A stretch of 49,559 nucleotides of DNA from Leptospira ainazelensis. GTDB taxonomy: Bacteria > Spirochaetota > Leptospiria > Leptospirales > Leptospiraceae. Position numbers and translations under genes: made by a program. Positions within the stretch are counted from its first letter, which is position 1, and every line of letters begins with the position of its first letter. The stretch covers positions 17,501 through 67,059 of the forward strand of contig NZ_JAFFPT010000023.1 in the NCBI RefSeq assembly GCF_016918785.1, in the 5' to 3' direction. The notes beneath the pieces are model-generated. The model saw only the letters and a program-made list of their open reading frames with translations, made no database searches and was not told the origin of the DNA. Positions 41,681-49,559 of the stretch are shown here, piece by piece.

Positions 41681-42433
41681 ATGATAGTTGTATCCATTGC
41701 AAACCAGAAAGGCGGAGAAGGAAAAACGACCACTTCTCTCAATTTGGCCATGGGGCTCGCGAGAAGAGGAAAAAAAACTCTGCTCGTCGACATCGATCCT
41801 CAGGCGAACTCGACTGGCATTTTTATCAACCCGGAAACACTGGATAAGTCCATGCACGGAGTTTTTAACTCCCGGATGAATATCAAAGAAATCATGGTAG
41901 ATACCAAACTTCCGGGTCTTTTTTTAGCGCCCTCAAAAACAAACCTGGCCGAAGTCGAAACGCTCTCGGGAAGTTCTGTCGACGCTCCTTATATTTTGAG
42001 AGACGCGCTCCAAGGATTGGAAGGTTTTGATTTTTGTATCATCGACTGCCCGCCTAGTCTTTCGATCTTTACGATCAATGCGCTGGTAGGTTCGAACTAC
42101 GTGATCATCCCGCTCCAGGCTGAAAAGTTTTCGGTCGACGGAATCGTGGGATTACAACAAACGATCACGAGTATCAAAAAAAGGATCAACCCCAATCTTG
42201 AAATTTTGGGCGCACTCATCACCCAGCTCAAACCACAAACACTTTTGACAAAAACCATAGTACCCGTGCTAACAAAATATTTCCGAATTTTTGAGACCAG
42301 TATTTCCGATGGAGTCGCCGTTGGGGAATCTCACCTCGCAAAAAAATCGGTATTCGAATACAACAAATCGAGCAAACAGGCACAAGAATACGAAGGGTTT
42401 ATTGAGGAGTTTTTGAATGAGCTCAAAAAGTAA
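41681..42433 (+). CDS. parA: ParA chromosome-partition ATPase
   Basis: A 250-residue deviant Walker-A ATPase (Soj type, no N-terminal HTH) that positions replicon copies with ParB. The P-loop is KGGEGKTTT (residues 10-18): the signature lysine K10 is present but the usual KGGVGKTT has Glu for Val. Walker A' is LLVDIDPQANST and Walker B is FCIIDCPPSL. AAGGT lies ahead of ATG. parB overlaps its end by 17 bp. The place beside a plasmid-like rep gene marks it as the CII partition system. Confidence 0.95.
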   Translation: MIVVSIANQKGGEGKTTTSLNLAMGLARRGKKTLLVDIDPQANSTGIFINPETLDKSMHGVFNSRMNIKEIMVDTKLPGLFLAPSKTNLAEVETLSGSSVDAPYILRDALQGLEGFDFCIIDCPPSLSIFTINALVGSNYVIIPLQAEKFSVDGIVGLQQTITSIKKRINPNLEILGALITQLKPQTLLTKTIVPVLTKYFRIFETSISDGVAVGESHLAKKSVFEYNKSSKQAQEYEGFIEEFLNELKK

Positions 42434-43265
42434 AAGATTAGGCTCTCTTGCAGACGTATTCCAAGCGGAAAAGCTGGAAGGAACGATCCGCAAAATTCGA
42501 TTAGATAAAATTCTTCCCTCCGACAACCAACCGAGACAGGACCGAAAAAAAGGGGTCGAAGATTTAGCCCGAAGCCTGGACAAGGACGGACTTCTCCAGC
42601 CGATCATCGTCACAAAACAAAACCCGGAAGACGAACACTACAGAATTGTGGCCGGAGAAAGAAGATTTCACGCGGCCAAACAACTCAACTGGACCGAGGT
42701 CGAATGTAAAATTTTAGACAGAGATGAAAAGGAAACCTTCCGCCTCGCGATCATAGAAAATCTTCAGAGAGAAAATCTTTCACCTTATGAAGAAGTGGAA
42801 GCCATGTCTCATCTAAAGATCAGCTTCAAATACACGGATCAGGAACTGGCCACACTTTTTGGGAAAAGCAGAAGTTACATGACGGAACTCCTGGGAATTT
42901 CGGACTTAACAAAAGACGAACTCAGATCTTGTAAGGACGCCGGGATCGAAAGTAAGAATCTTTTGATACAGGCCGTTTCCGCTTCCAGAAAAGGAACTTT
43001 CCCGGAATTCTTAAATTTATTTTCAACGGGCGCCTTAAAAACAGTCAAGGACGCAAAATCGTTTAACCGGGAAGAAGACGGCCTATTCTCTTCCAAACCC
43101 GCCGTCGACGCAAAATCCAAAACACCGGTTTCTAAATCTATAGAATACAAGATCACAAAAAAACCGGGACTCATTCAAATCAGCTCTGAAAACGACGAAC
43201 TCCTGGGTGAAATTCTCAAATTAGTAAAAAAAGAAATCCGCAAAAAATTCGAATCAGAATCGTGA
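42417..43265 (+). CDS. parB: ParB centromere-binding protein
   Basis: A 282-residue ParB/Spo0J protein. The N-terminal CTPase domain has ILPSDNQPRQ and GLLQPIIVT, the GERRFHAA motif and ENLQRENLSPYEEVEAM. The DNA-binding HTH follows (YTDQELATLFGKSRSYMTELLGI), and the C-terminal dimer domain is short and basic. GAGGAG lies six bases before ATG within parA, so translation is coupled. It should bind palindromic parS sites; the TGTCGGA-N2-TCCGACA sites are the natural candidates. A 32-bp palindrome begins 3 bp after its stop. Confidence 0.95.
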   Translation: MSSKSKRLGSLADVFQAEKLEGTIRKIRLDKILPSDNQPRQDRKKGVEDLARSLDKDGLLQPIIVTKQNPEDEHYRIVAGERRFHAAKQLNWTEVECKILDRDEKETFRLAIIENLQRENLSPYEEVEAMSHLKISFKYTDQELATLFGKSRSYMTELLGISDLTKDELRSCKDAGIESKNLLIQAVSASRKGTFPEFLNLFSTGALKTVKDAKSFNREEDGLFSSKPAVDAKSKTPVSKSIEYKITKKPGLIQISSENDELLGEILKLVKKEIRKKFESES

Positions 43266-43268
43266 GTT

Positions 43269-43300
43269 AATGTCGCTTAACAATTTTGTTAAGCGACATT
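43269..43300. repeat. 32-bp palindrome after parB
   Basis: AATGTCGCTTAACAA and TTGTTAAGCGACATT are perfect 15-bp arms around TT. It follows the parB stop by 3 bp. No T-run follows on the plus strand (AAAATAAG), so it suits an origin or operator element as well as a terminator. Confidence 0.8.
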
Positions 43301-43367
43301 AAAATAAGTACATACAGGTACTTAGCAAAAGAAATTCGGGAAAACAGTCAAAAATGGGCCAATGGGA

Positions 43368-43427
<60 letters not shown>

Positions 43428-43486
43428 GAAGCTTCGATCCAAAAGGATTCAGGCCGAAGGCGTATTTATTTTGGATCCGGACAAAA

Positions 43487-43574
43487 AAAATTCCCCTGGA
43501 TAACCAGGGGCCGGATTTTCCCGAAGGAATGTTGTTGGATGAGACATAAGTATCATTATGTCCGATAATGTCAA
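43487..43574 (-). ncRNA. Candidate antisense RNA to the rep leader
   Basis: On the minus strand a consensus TTGACA (43574-43569) is followed, after a weak -10 region near 43546-43551, by about 40 bases and then a 7-bp G/C-rich hairpin CCCCTGG-TTAT-CCAGGGG and AATTTTTTTT, a good intrinsic terminator. The RNA would be about 50-60 bases and complementary to the rep mRNA leader, similar in size and place to copy-control RNAs of some plasmids. The -10 is weak (GATACT at 14 bp), so this is a candidate. Confidence 0.4.
43493..43510. repeat. CCCCTGG/CCAGGGG inverted pair in rep leader
   Basis: Perfect 7-bp arms around ATAA. Each arm carries CCAGGGG, the core of the boxes inside rep. It could be a Rep operator, a terminator on the minus strand, or both. 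Confidence 0.75.
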
Positions 43575-43636
43575 CTCTCTTCGGAACTTTTGCTTAAAAT
43601 TAATGTACTTTCCTGAAAGGAGGGTTCCGAAAAGAA

Positions 43637-44530
43637 ATGGGCGAGCATTATCCATATATCAAATTTTTTGCCGACATCATCGATTCCGGCGTTTGGGCCA
43701 GCCTATCTTCCGCTGCCAAGACGTTATATTTAGTTCTGCTTAAATTTAGCGACCAGCACTTCAAGCCGGTCTGGCCGAGCACGGACATCCTTTTGAAACT
43801 TACGGGTTTCAAAACTAAAAAATCAATCATCCAAGGAAAGAGAGATCTCATCCAGGCCGGCCTTCTTCAGGTTACGCCGGGGACAGGACATACAAGTTCT
43901 CGGTATTATTTCTGTTTCAATTACGCAGGTTCTAAAATTCCACCTCAGGGGTATAATTCCGGATACCTCAGGGGTGGCGGAACGGAATCCTTTGAGGGGT
44001 CAAAAAAGGCTCCCCAGGGGTCTGCCGATGGATCCCCAAACCATATCAATATAACAATCACCAACAATCAAAACCAAGAACCAAGTAAAAAGACTGCGCC
44101 TTTGAGTTTGTCTATGTTGGAAGAAAAATACGGAACTTCTATTTTGTCCGAGGCGCTTGCCATTGCCAAACTCCGAGGAATGGAAGCAAATCTAAGATAT
44201 GTCCAAGGGATTTGTAAGAATCTAATGGGAGCGTCGGACTCAATCTCGATGCCTGAATTTAATCAAAACGGCTCCGGACCCAGTGAAAAGGATCCGAGTT
44301 GGAAGGGATTCCTGCTTTGGTCCAGAGAAAGATTGACTCGATCCAGTGTGGAAATTTTAGAACAAGTTCGCGTAGAACCTGATGGAAGGACACTTTGTAT
44401 TTTGGACAGCGTTCCTGAATCCCTTCGAATGATCATTGCAAAGTACTTCACAGAGGAAATCCGTCCTCCGATATTGGTTATATTTTCCGCAAAAACCGAA
44501 GAAAACCGAACTATTTCCTCTAAACATTAA
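43637..44530 (+). CDS. rep: Replication initiator protein of the CII replicon
   Basis: A 297-residue protein with an N-terminal winged helix (residues about 15-95: LSSAAKTLYLVLLKFSD, WPSTDILLKLTGFKTKKSIIQGKRDLIQAGLL), like plasmid and phage initiators. A Gly/Ser/Pro linker at about 100-135 is encoded by the repeated AGGGGT boxes, followed by a C-terminal helical domain (LSMLEEKYGTSILSEALAIAKL). The place next to parAB supports the role. AGGAGG lies 14 bases before ATG, unusually far, and its 3' part can pair within a hairpin. Central iterons recall RepA_N plasmids, where the origin lies in rep. Confidence 0.82.
   Translation: MGEHYPYIKFFADIIDSGVWASLSSAAKTLYLVLLKFSDQHFKPVWPSTDILLKLTGFKTKKSIIQGKRDLIQAGLLQVTPGTGHTSSRYYFCFNYAGSKIPPQGYNSGYLRGGGTESFEGSKKAPQGSADGSPNHINITITNNQNQEPSKKTAPLSLSMLEEKYGTSILSEALAIAKLRGMEANLRYVQGICKNLMGASDSISMPEFNQNGSGPSEKDPSWKGFLLWSRERLTRSSVEILEQVRVEPDGRTLCILDSVPESLRMIIAKYFTEEIRPPILVIFSAKTEENRTISSKH
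43942..44021 (+). repeat. Four iteron-like boxes inside rep
   Basis: ACCTCAGGGGT (43942-43952), ACCTCAGGGGT (43965-43975), CTTTGAGGGGT (43990-44000) and TCCCCAGGGGT (44011-44021). The core AGGGGT is kept in all four; centre spacing is 23, 25 and 21 bp, about two helical turns. They fall in the linker-coding part of rep. Confidence 0.75.
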
Positions 44531-44555
44531 AAAAGAGAACCAGGACAAATCTTGA

Positions 44556-47069
44556 ATGAACTCTGAATCGATTCGAATCAGCCACCCCGGCCCCTTGAAG
44601 ATCCGGGAAATCAAATCCTCCGGAACTTATGATTTAAAAGAAGGAAAACTTTTACGCTACAACGAAACAAAGGATTCTCCCGGAATTTCCGCCCTCACCT
44701 TACATCTGGACGGAATTTCGAGTCTGAATCAAATTCGACTTCATTCCAATCCGCAGGAAGTAGCTTTTTTTCCGGATACGTTTCGTTTTGAAATTTCTAT
44801 GGATGGAATTGTCTGGGAACCGATTCTCCAAGAGACCGGATTTCGGCGTTTAAACCAAAAGGTCGGACAATGGAATTTTTCTCTTGTCCAAGCAAAATTC
44901 TTAAAATTGATCAGCCAGGTTTCTGAGAAAGACGGCTCCGGAAAATACAAGGTTTCTCTTGGGCAGTTGGAAGTCGGAATTTCAGGAATCGTAAAAATTC
45001 AAGTCAGTTCCGAACAAGATCGTTTTTGGGTAAAAGAAAATCTGATCGATCAAAGACCCGACTACGGATGGGCATCGAAAGAATCTCCCAAACCCGGAGA
45101 AGAATTTTTTCTTACCGATCTAGGATCGATCAGCCGTGTGAACGAGCTCCGACTTCTTACTTCCAAAACGGATCCGGTTTGTTTTCCGGAAAGATTTACC
45201 GTGTATTACAGCGAGGATGATCTTTCTTGGAATCAATTGTTGGAGGAGAATCAATTCTTATCCGAACCCGGCGTTTGGTATCAATGGCGATTTCTTCCGA
45301 CTAACGTGCGTTATCTGAAATTGGTCGCGCGCCAGAACGAAAAAAAAGGCCAAGAATTTTATCAAACCAAAATCGTCGAGTTGGAGCTCTACGCGACTCC
45401 TCACCTGAGCGATCTTACGAACAAACCAACTTCGGAGCCGCTTCCATACGCGACGGTTCTTCGTTCCGGTTTGGTTCGTCTTGCAGTGGACGGAGAAAAT
45501 TCAGAAGGGGTCGCCGTTCAATCCAACGACAGAAGATTGAGAGATTCTTCTACGGAGTATAAAGGAATCGTCGAACTCGCGGGCGACGGAGAAGACAAAG
45601 AAGGTGTAGTAGTTCAAGGAAATGATAAACGGCTCAAACACGCAACCGAGCTTGCCCACGGTTTGGTTCGTCTTGCAACCAATGGCGAAAATCGGGCGGA
45701 AAGAGTGGTTCAGGGAAATGACGATCGTCTGAAAGCGGCGACGGTTTCCAGTCTTGGAATCGTTGAGTTGGCGGAGAATGGGGAAACCAAGGACGGAGTT
45801 GCGGTCCAAGGAAACGACGATCGTTTGAAGGTCGCCACTACAAAAAAATACGGCTTGGCGATTCTTTCCGAACCCGGAGCTTCGGAGCCGGGAAAAGCGG
45901 TTACTGCAGACGATCCTAGAATCCGAAAAGCAAATACGGAATTTCCGGGAATCGTTCGTTTTGCAAAAAGCGGAGAGGATTCTCCGGAGGCCGCGGTTCA
46001 AGGTGATGATAAACGCCTAAAAATCGCCGGCACGGAATCCTACGGGATCGTTCAACTCGCTCAATCCGGAGAATCGAAAGAAGGTGTGGTAGTTCAGGGA
46101 AATGATAAACGACTTCGAAACGCTACCACTTCTTATCCCGGAATCGTAGAGATCGCAACCCTGGGAAATAACGCGCCCGGAAAAGTTGTATCCTCCGACG
46201 ATCCGAGATTGTCCGACAAGAGAGATCCAAAGCCCCATACTCACGATTATGCTCCGTTGGATCACGATTTTAGTTCTCATACCGGATTCTTAAAAGTAAA
46301 GGGATCTACGGAAGCGGCTTATACAAACATCGCGCCTCCTCCTGAAAATCACGCACCGATCTACGGAAGAAACGATAGCGAAAAAGGCGCGGGTATTGTC
46401 GGGTCTGCGCGGAATACCGGCTTGATCGGATACGGTGAAAAGTTCGGAGTTCGGGGAGATTCCTCTTCCGGTGACCAGGATTCGGCGGGAGTGATCGGTC
46501 TCGCCAAACGAGGATTTGGTGGAATCTTTCATTCCAGATCCGGGGTCGCTCTTTTTGCTAACGGAAAGGGAATTTCTTCCTTAGGAGAAACCGGATCTGG
46601 AAAGGCGTTTCTTGCGGAGGGAGAATCCGAATTCTCCGGAAGCGTTCGGATTTCGACGGGGAAGAATGCGGATTGTATAGCGAGATTTTTTCCGGTGAAT
46701 CCGTCCGACGTGATCGGAGAAGGTGATATTTTGGCGATGGGTGAAGACGGACGTTTGCAGAAGGCAAAGACGGCTAACGCGACCAATGCGATCGGAGTCG
46801 CCGTAAAATCGGCGGCACTACTCTTTGGGAATTCTGCTCCCGCGGACGGTTCTCATTGGTTGGTAGCAGTGTCGGGTGTCGTTACCGTGAACGCGGACGC
46901 TTCTTCGTATCCGATTCAACCGGGGAGTTTACTCGTGACCGGTCTGACCGGAGGGCACGCTGTTCGAATTTCGGCGGAGTCTCTTCGTCCTGGGTCTCTT
47001 TTTGGAAAGGCATTGACTCCGCTTCGTTCGGGAAGAGGTCAGATCCAAATTCTTCTCTGCTTTCAATGA
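44556..47069 (+). CDS. Discoidin-domain plus phage tail-fibre-like repeat protein
   Basis: An 837-residue protein. Residues about 20-145 and 160-285 look like two F5/8 type C (discoidin) domains (for example VCFPERFTVYYSEDDLSWNQLL, NVRYLKLVARQ), folds that often bind sugars. Residues 305-551 hold eight repeats of about 31, of form G(I/L)V-x-LA-x-x-GE-x-x-x-GVVVQGNDxRLxxAT, the pattern of phage tail fibres. The eighth ends in HTHDYAPLDHDF. The C-terminal 280 residues (AGVIGLAKRGFGGIFHSRSGVALFANG, then VAVSGVVTVNADAS) are beta-rich. No signal peptide. CAGGAC precedes ATG. It lies 25 bp after rep and 10 bp before metF. Confidence 0.8.
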   Translation: MNSESIRISHPGPLKIREIKSSGTYDLKEGKLLRYNETKDSPGISALTLHLDGISSLNQIRLHSNPQEVAFFPDTFRFEISMDGIVWEPILQETGFRRLNQKVGQWNFSLVQAKFLKLISQVSEKDGSGKYKVSLGQLEVGISGIVKIQVSSEQDRFWVKENLIDQRPDYGWASKESPKPGEEFFLTDLGSISRVNELRLLTSKTDPVCFPERFTVYYSEDDLSWNQLLEENQFLSEPGVWYQWRFLPTNVRYLKLVARQNEKKGQEFYQTKIVELELYATPHLSDLTNKPTSEPLPYATVLRSGLVRLAVDGENSEGVAVQSNDRRLRDSSTEYKGIVELAGDGEDKEGVVVQGNDKRLKHATELAHGLVRLATNGENRAERVVQGNDDRLKAATVSSLGIVELAENGETKDGVAVQGNDDRLKVATTKKYGLAILSEPGASEPGKAVTADDPRIRKANTEFPGIVRFAKSGEDSPEAAVQGDDKRLKIAGTESYGIVQLAQSGESKEGVVVQGNDKRLRNATTSYPGIVEIATLGNNAPGKVVSSDDPRLSDKRDPKPHTHDYAPLDHDFSSHTGFLKVKGSTEAAYTNIAPPPENHAPIYGRNDSEKGAGIVGSARNTGLIGYGEKFGVRGDSSSGDQDSAGVIGLAKRGFGGIFHSRSGVALFANGKGISSLGETGSGKAFLAEGESEFSGSVRISTGKNADCIARFFPVNPSDVIGEGDILAMGEDGRLQKAKTANATNAIGVAVKSAALLFGNSAPADGSHWLVAVSGVVTVNADASSYPIQPGSLLVTGLTGGHAVRISAESLRPGSLFGKALTPLRSGRGQIQILLCFQ

Positions 47070-47079
47070 TCGAGATTTT

Positions 47080-47952
<873 letters not shown>

Positions 47953-48104
47953 AAAACGGGGCGCGCGACTTTTACGGAGGATTGTCGGTGTTACGGCAGT
48001 TCTGCTTTTTCGAATTTTTGAAAGAGATTCGAGACGATGGCGGGCTTCGCCTTTTGTCTGAAAAGTTATTCTCTGCATAGAGAGAAAAACCCGCGCCTTC
48101 TTCC

Positions 48105-48929
48105 TTAAAACAAAACCCCTTCCTTTCCTCCCGGCAAAAAACCGGCATCGACTCCTCTCCGGTAGAGTTCCAGGATCGCTTCTCTTCCTTCGGTTCCAAG
48201 AGAACGAGTGAATTCGTTTACATACAACGCGATGTGAGCATCCACTACTTCTCTTGTCGTGTTTTGAGAATGTTTGAGAATATACTCGTAGGTTTTTTCT
48301 CTATTTTGATAACCAAGGTCCAAACTTTTTTTGAGAGCGTTGTCAAAGTCCAATTTTAGATTCGGATCCAAGTCTCTTCGGATCGCGATAGCGCCTAACG
48401 GGATGTGCTTCCCGGTGGTTTCTTCCCACCATTCTCCCAGATCCTGAAGTTTTTCGAGTCCCTGTTTTTCATAAGTGAAACGTTCTTCGTGAATCAGAAC
48501 TCCAAAGTCGGCTTCTCCGGATAAGAGAAGAGGAATGATTTTATCATAACGAACCGCCTCCGCGCGAAAATCATTCTTCAGAAATAATTTTAGGAGAAGG
48601 TTCGCCGTTGTGAATTCTCCAGGGATGAGAATTTTTTTTCCTTTTGCGGATCCGAGATTCTTCCCTTTTTTAAAAACCAAAAGAGGGCCGCAGTTCCGAC
48701 CCAAAGCCGAACCTGAATCGAGGATGGAATATCGATCCATCACGGAGAAGTAAGCCGCAAAGGAAAGTTTTGTAGTTTGATACTTCCCTAAAAACGCGGC
48801 GCGGTTCAATTCTTCCACGTCGTGGAGTTCCTCTCGGATCTGGAATTGCTCGGAGATTTTTCCGTGGGCAAGGTGATAAAACAAAAACGTATCGTTTGGG
48901 CAAGGGGAATATGCTAAGCTGAGTTCCAT
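48105..48929 (-). CDS. mqnD: 1,4-dihydroxy-6-naphthoate synthase (futalosine pathway)
   Basis: A 274-residue enzyme of the MqnA/MqnD family that makes 1,4-dihydroxy-6-naphthoate from cyclic dehypoxanthinyl futalosine for menaquinone. The start MELSLAYSPCPNDTFLFYHLAHG is the MqnD signature; KLSFAAYFSVMDRYSILDSGSALGRNCGPLLV and GEADFGVLIHEERFTY follow. ATG at 48929 was chosen over an in-frame start at 49121, because the extra 64 residues have no family match. It indicates the futalosine route to menaquinone; other mqn genes are not in the window. A parS-like site lies 59 bp upstream. Confidence 0.92.
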   Translation of the reverse strand: MELSLAYSPCPNDTFLFYHLAHGKISEQFQIREELHDVEELNRAAFLGKYQTTKLSFAAYFSVMDRYSILDSGSALGRNCGPLLVFKKGKNLGSAKGKKILIPGEFTTANLLLKLFLKNDFRAEAVRYDKIIPLLLSGEADFGVLIHEERFTYEKQGLEKLQDLGEWWEETTGKHIPLGAIAIRRDLDPNLKLDFDNALKKSLDLGYQNREKTYEYILKHSQNTTREVVDAHIALYVNEFTRSLGTEGREAILELYRRGVDAGFLPGGKEGVLF

Positions 48930-48987
48930 CTTCTTTAGATTCCCATTTTTTGAATTTTGTCGGAAAAAGAAAGTCTCTTCCTTTTTT

Positions 48988-49003
48988 TGTCGGAGTTCCG
49001 ACA
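48988..49003. promoter_or_regulatory. Candidate parS site 4, upstream of mqnD
   Basis: TGTCGGAGTTCCGACA: perfect 7-bp arms around GT, in non-coding DNA between mqnD and the transposase remnant, about 7 kb right of parA. A half-site TGTCGGA lies 30 bp to the left. Confidence 0.6.
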
Positions 49004-49139
49004 GAATTGTGAGAGGGGGATTTTGCTTGCGAAAAGGTTCATTTTCTGATGAGAAAAATCTCCTGATTCTTCCCGCGAGCCCGCCTCCTCCACCCAAGAG
49101 CTCTGTTGAAAAAGGGATCAATATTTACGAACTCGCTAG

Positions 49140-49559
49140 ATGAGCACAATGGCAAAGTTCAAGAATACGGATCTGAATCTGCTGAGGATGCATGTTTTAG
49201 ACTTTCAGGAATTGTTCGGAGAAGGACATTCGATCCACGCACGGATTTAGGAAAGTTATAGACGTTTTGATTTTGAGGATTTCGAGAAGAATTATCAGAA
49301 TGACGAAACAGGTGGGTCGACCTCCAATTTCTTCGAAGAAAGTAATTTTGGTCCTTTGGCTATTTCATAGTAATCGCCAACCTTCTCGATGAGTGCGCGC
49401 TTGTACGTTATTAAAACTCAGGCAGAGTTGATCTACTTCTTGGATGGAGAAGAATTCGATCATACATTTATTTCCAAATTTCGAAAAGTTCATAAAAATG
49501 AAATTGAGGATCTATTTCGCGAACGGTATTTCTTGGAATGAAAGCGGCTTTATCGACTT
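49140..49559 (+). pseudogene. Decayed transposase (DUF772/IS5-IS1182-like), cut by window edge
   Basis: ATG at 49140 opens a frame reading FKNTDLNLLRMHVLDFQELF that ends at a TAG at 49248. Coding then goes on in other frames: DFEDFEKNYQNDETG, then GRPPISSKKVILVLWLFHS, and lastly ELIYFLDGEEFDHTFISKFR with a stop near 49540. At least three frameshifts are needed to join them. The strings match the N-terminal DUF772 domain of leptospiral transposases as I know them. The element is inactive here. Its left end may be near 49110 (GAGCTCTGTTGAAAAAG). Confidence 0.75.

Noticed and set aside
43558..43743. 61-codon frame across the rep start
   Set aside because: Mostly within rep in another frame with no independent support; kept only as a possible coupling leader in the findings.

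Overview
The window reads as part of the second, smaller chromosome (CII) of a Leptospira. Three things support this. Two genes belong to DUF1564, a family I know only from Leptospira. asd, metF and a mitochondrial-type aconitase lie together, and these are placed on CII in pathogenic Leptospira. A plasmid-like parA-parB-rep block lies at 41.7-44.5 kb. Short GTGGGAACTCCCAC-type palindromes, many leptospiral hypothetical proteins and a decayed transposase at the right edge fit the same genus. Species was not determined.

Layout. 0-5 kb: tail of an unknown gene, a START-like protein, then alr, a PlsC-like acyltransferase and two unknown genes in one run. 5-9.5 kb: a DUF1564 gene, a membrane-anchored protein plus a soluble substrate-binding/PAS/histidine kinase fusion, and a lytic transglycosylase. 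9.5-12.6 kb: a Cys-rich membrane protein overlapping an ArnT/PMT-like glycosyltransferase, and a TetR regulator. 12.6-20.4 kb: aconitase, an OmpA-domain protein, epmA, a STAS protein, a DUF4279 protein, an orphan response regulator and a second DUF1564 gene. 20.4-25.6 kb: a poorly coding stretch, a pterin dehydratase, an ElaB/YqjD-YqjE-like trio, a V4R-like protein and a DUF1963 protein. 25.6-30.2 kb: the run asd, a 656-aa unknown protein, pyk. 30.2-36.5 kb: an SGNH/MBOAT acylation pair split by an opposite-strand membrane gene, then a SpoIIE phosphatase. 36.5-41.4 kb: small unknown genes, a non-coding island and a degenerate sigma54-activator-like regulator. 41.4-44.6 kb: the replication and partition module. 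44.6-49.6 kb: a discoidin plus phage tail-fibre-like protein, metF, mqnD and a broken transposase.

The most interesting region is the replicon core, where several non-coding signals can be read directly. Four 16-bp palindromes of form TGTCGGA-N2-TCCGACA (one with a single mismatch) surround parAB over 12 kb and are candidate parS sites. Four AGGGGT boxes, spaced 21-25 bp, lie in the linker-coding part of rep and look like iterons. The same CCAGGGG box occurs as an inverted pair in the rep leader. Read on the minus strand, that pair is followed by eight T residues, so it also looks like the terminator of a short antisense RNA, with a TTGACA element at the right side. A perfect 15-bp-arm palindrome lies just after parB. 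Together these suggest a plasmid-type origin with its own centromere and RNA- or Rep-based copy control, next to a tail-fibre-like gene. This fits a plasmid or prophage ancestry for CII, which is inference.

No tRNA, rRNA, CRISPR array or recognisable riboswitch was seen. Start codons were moved downstream where an extended frame lacked a ribosome binding site and an internal start had one.
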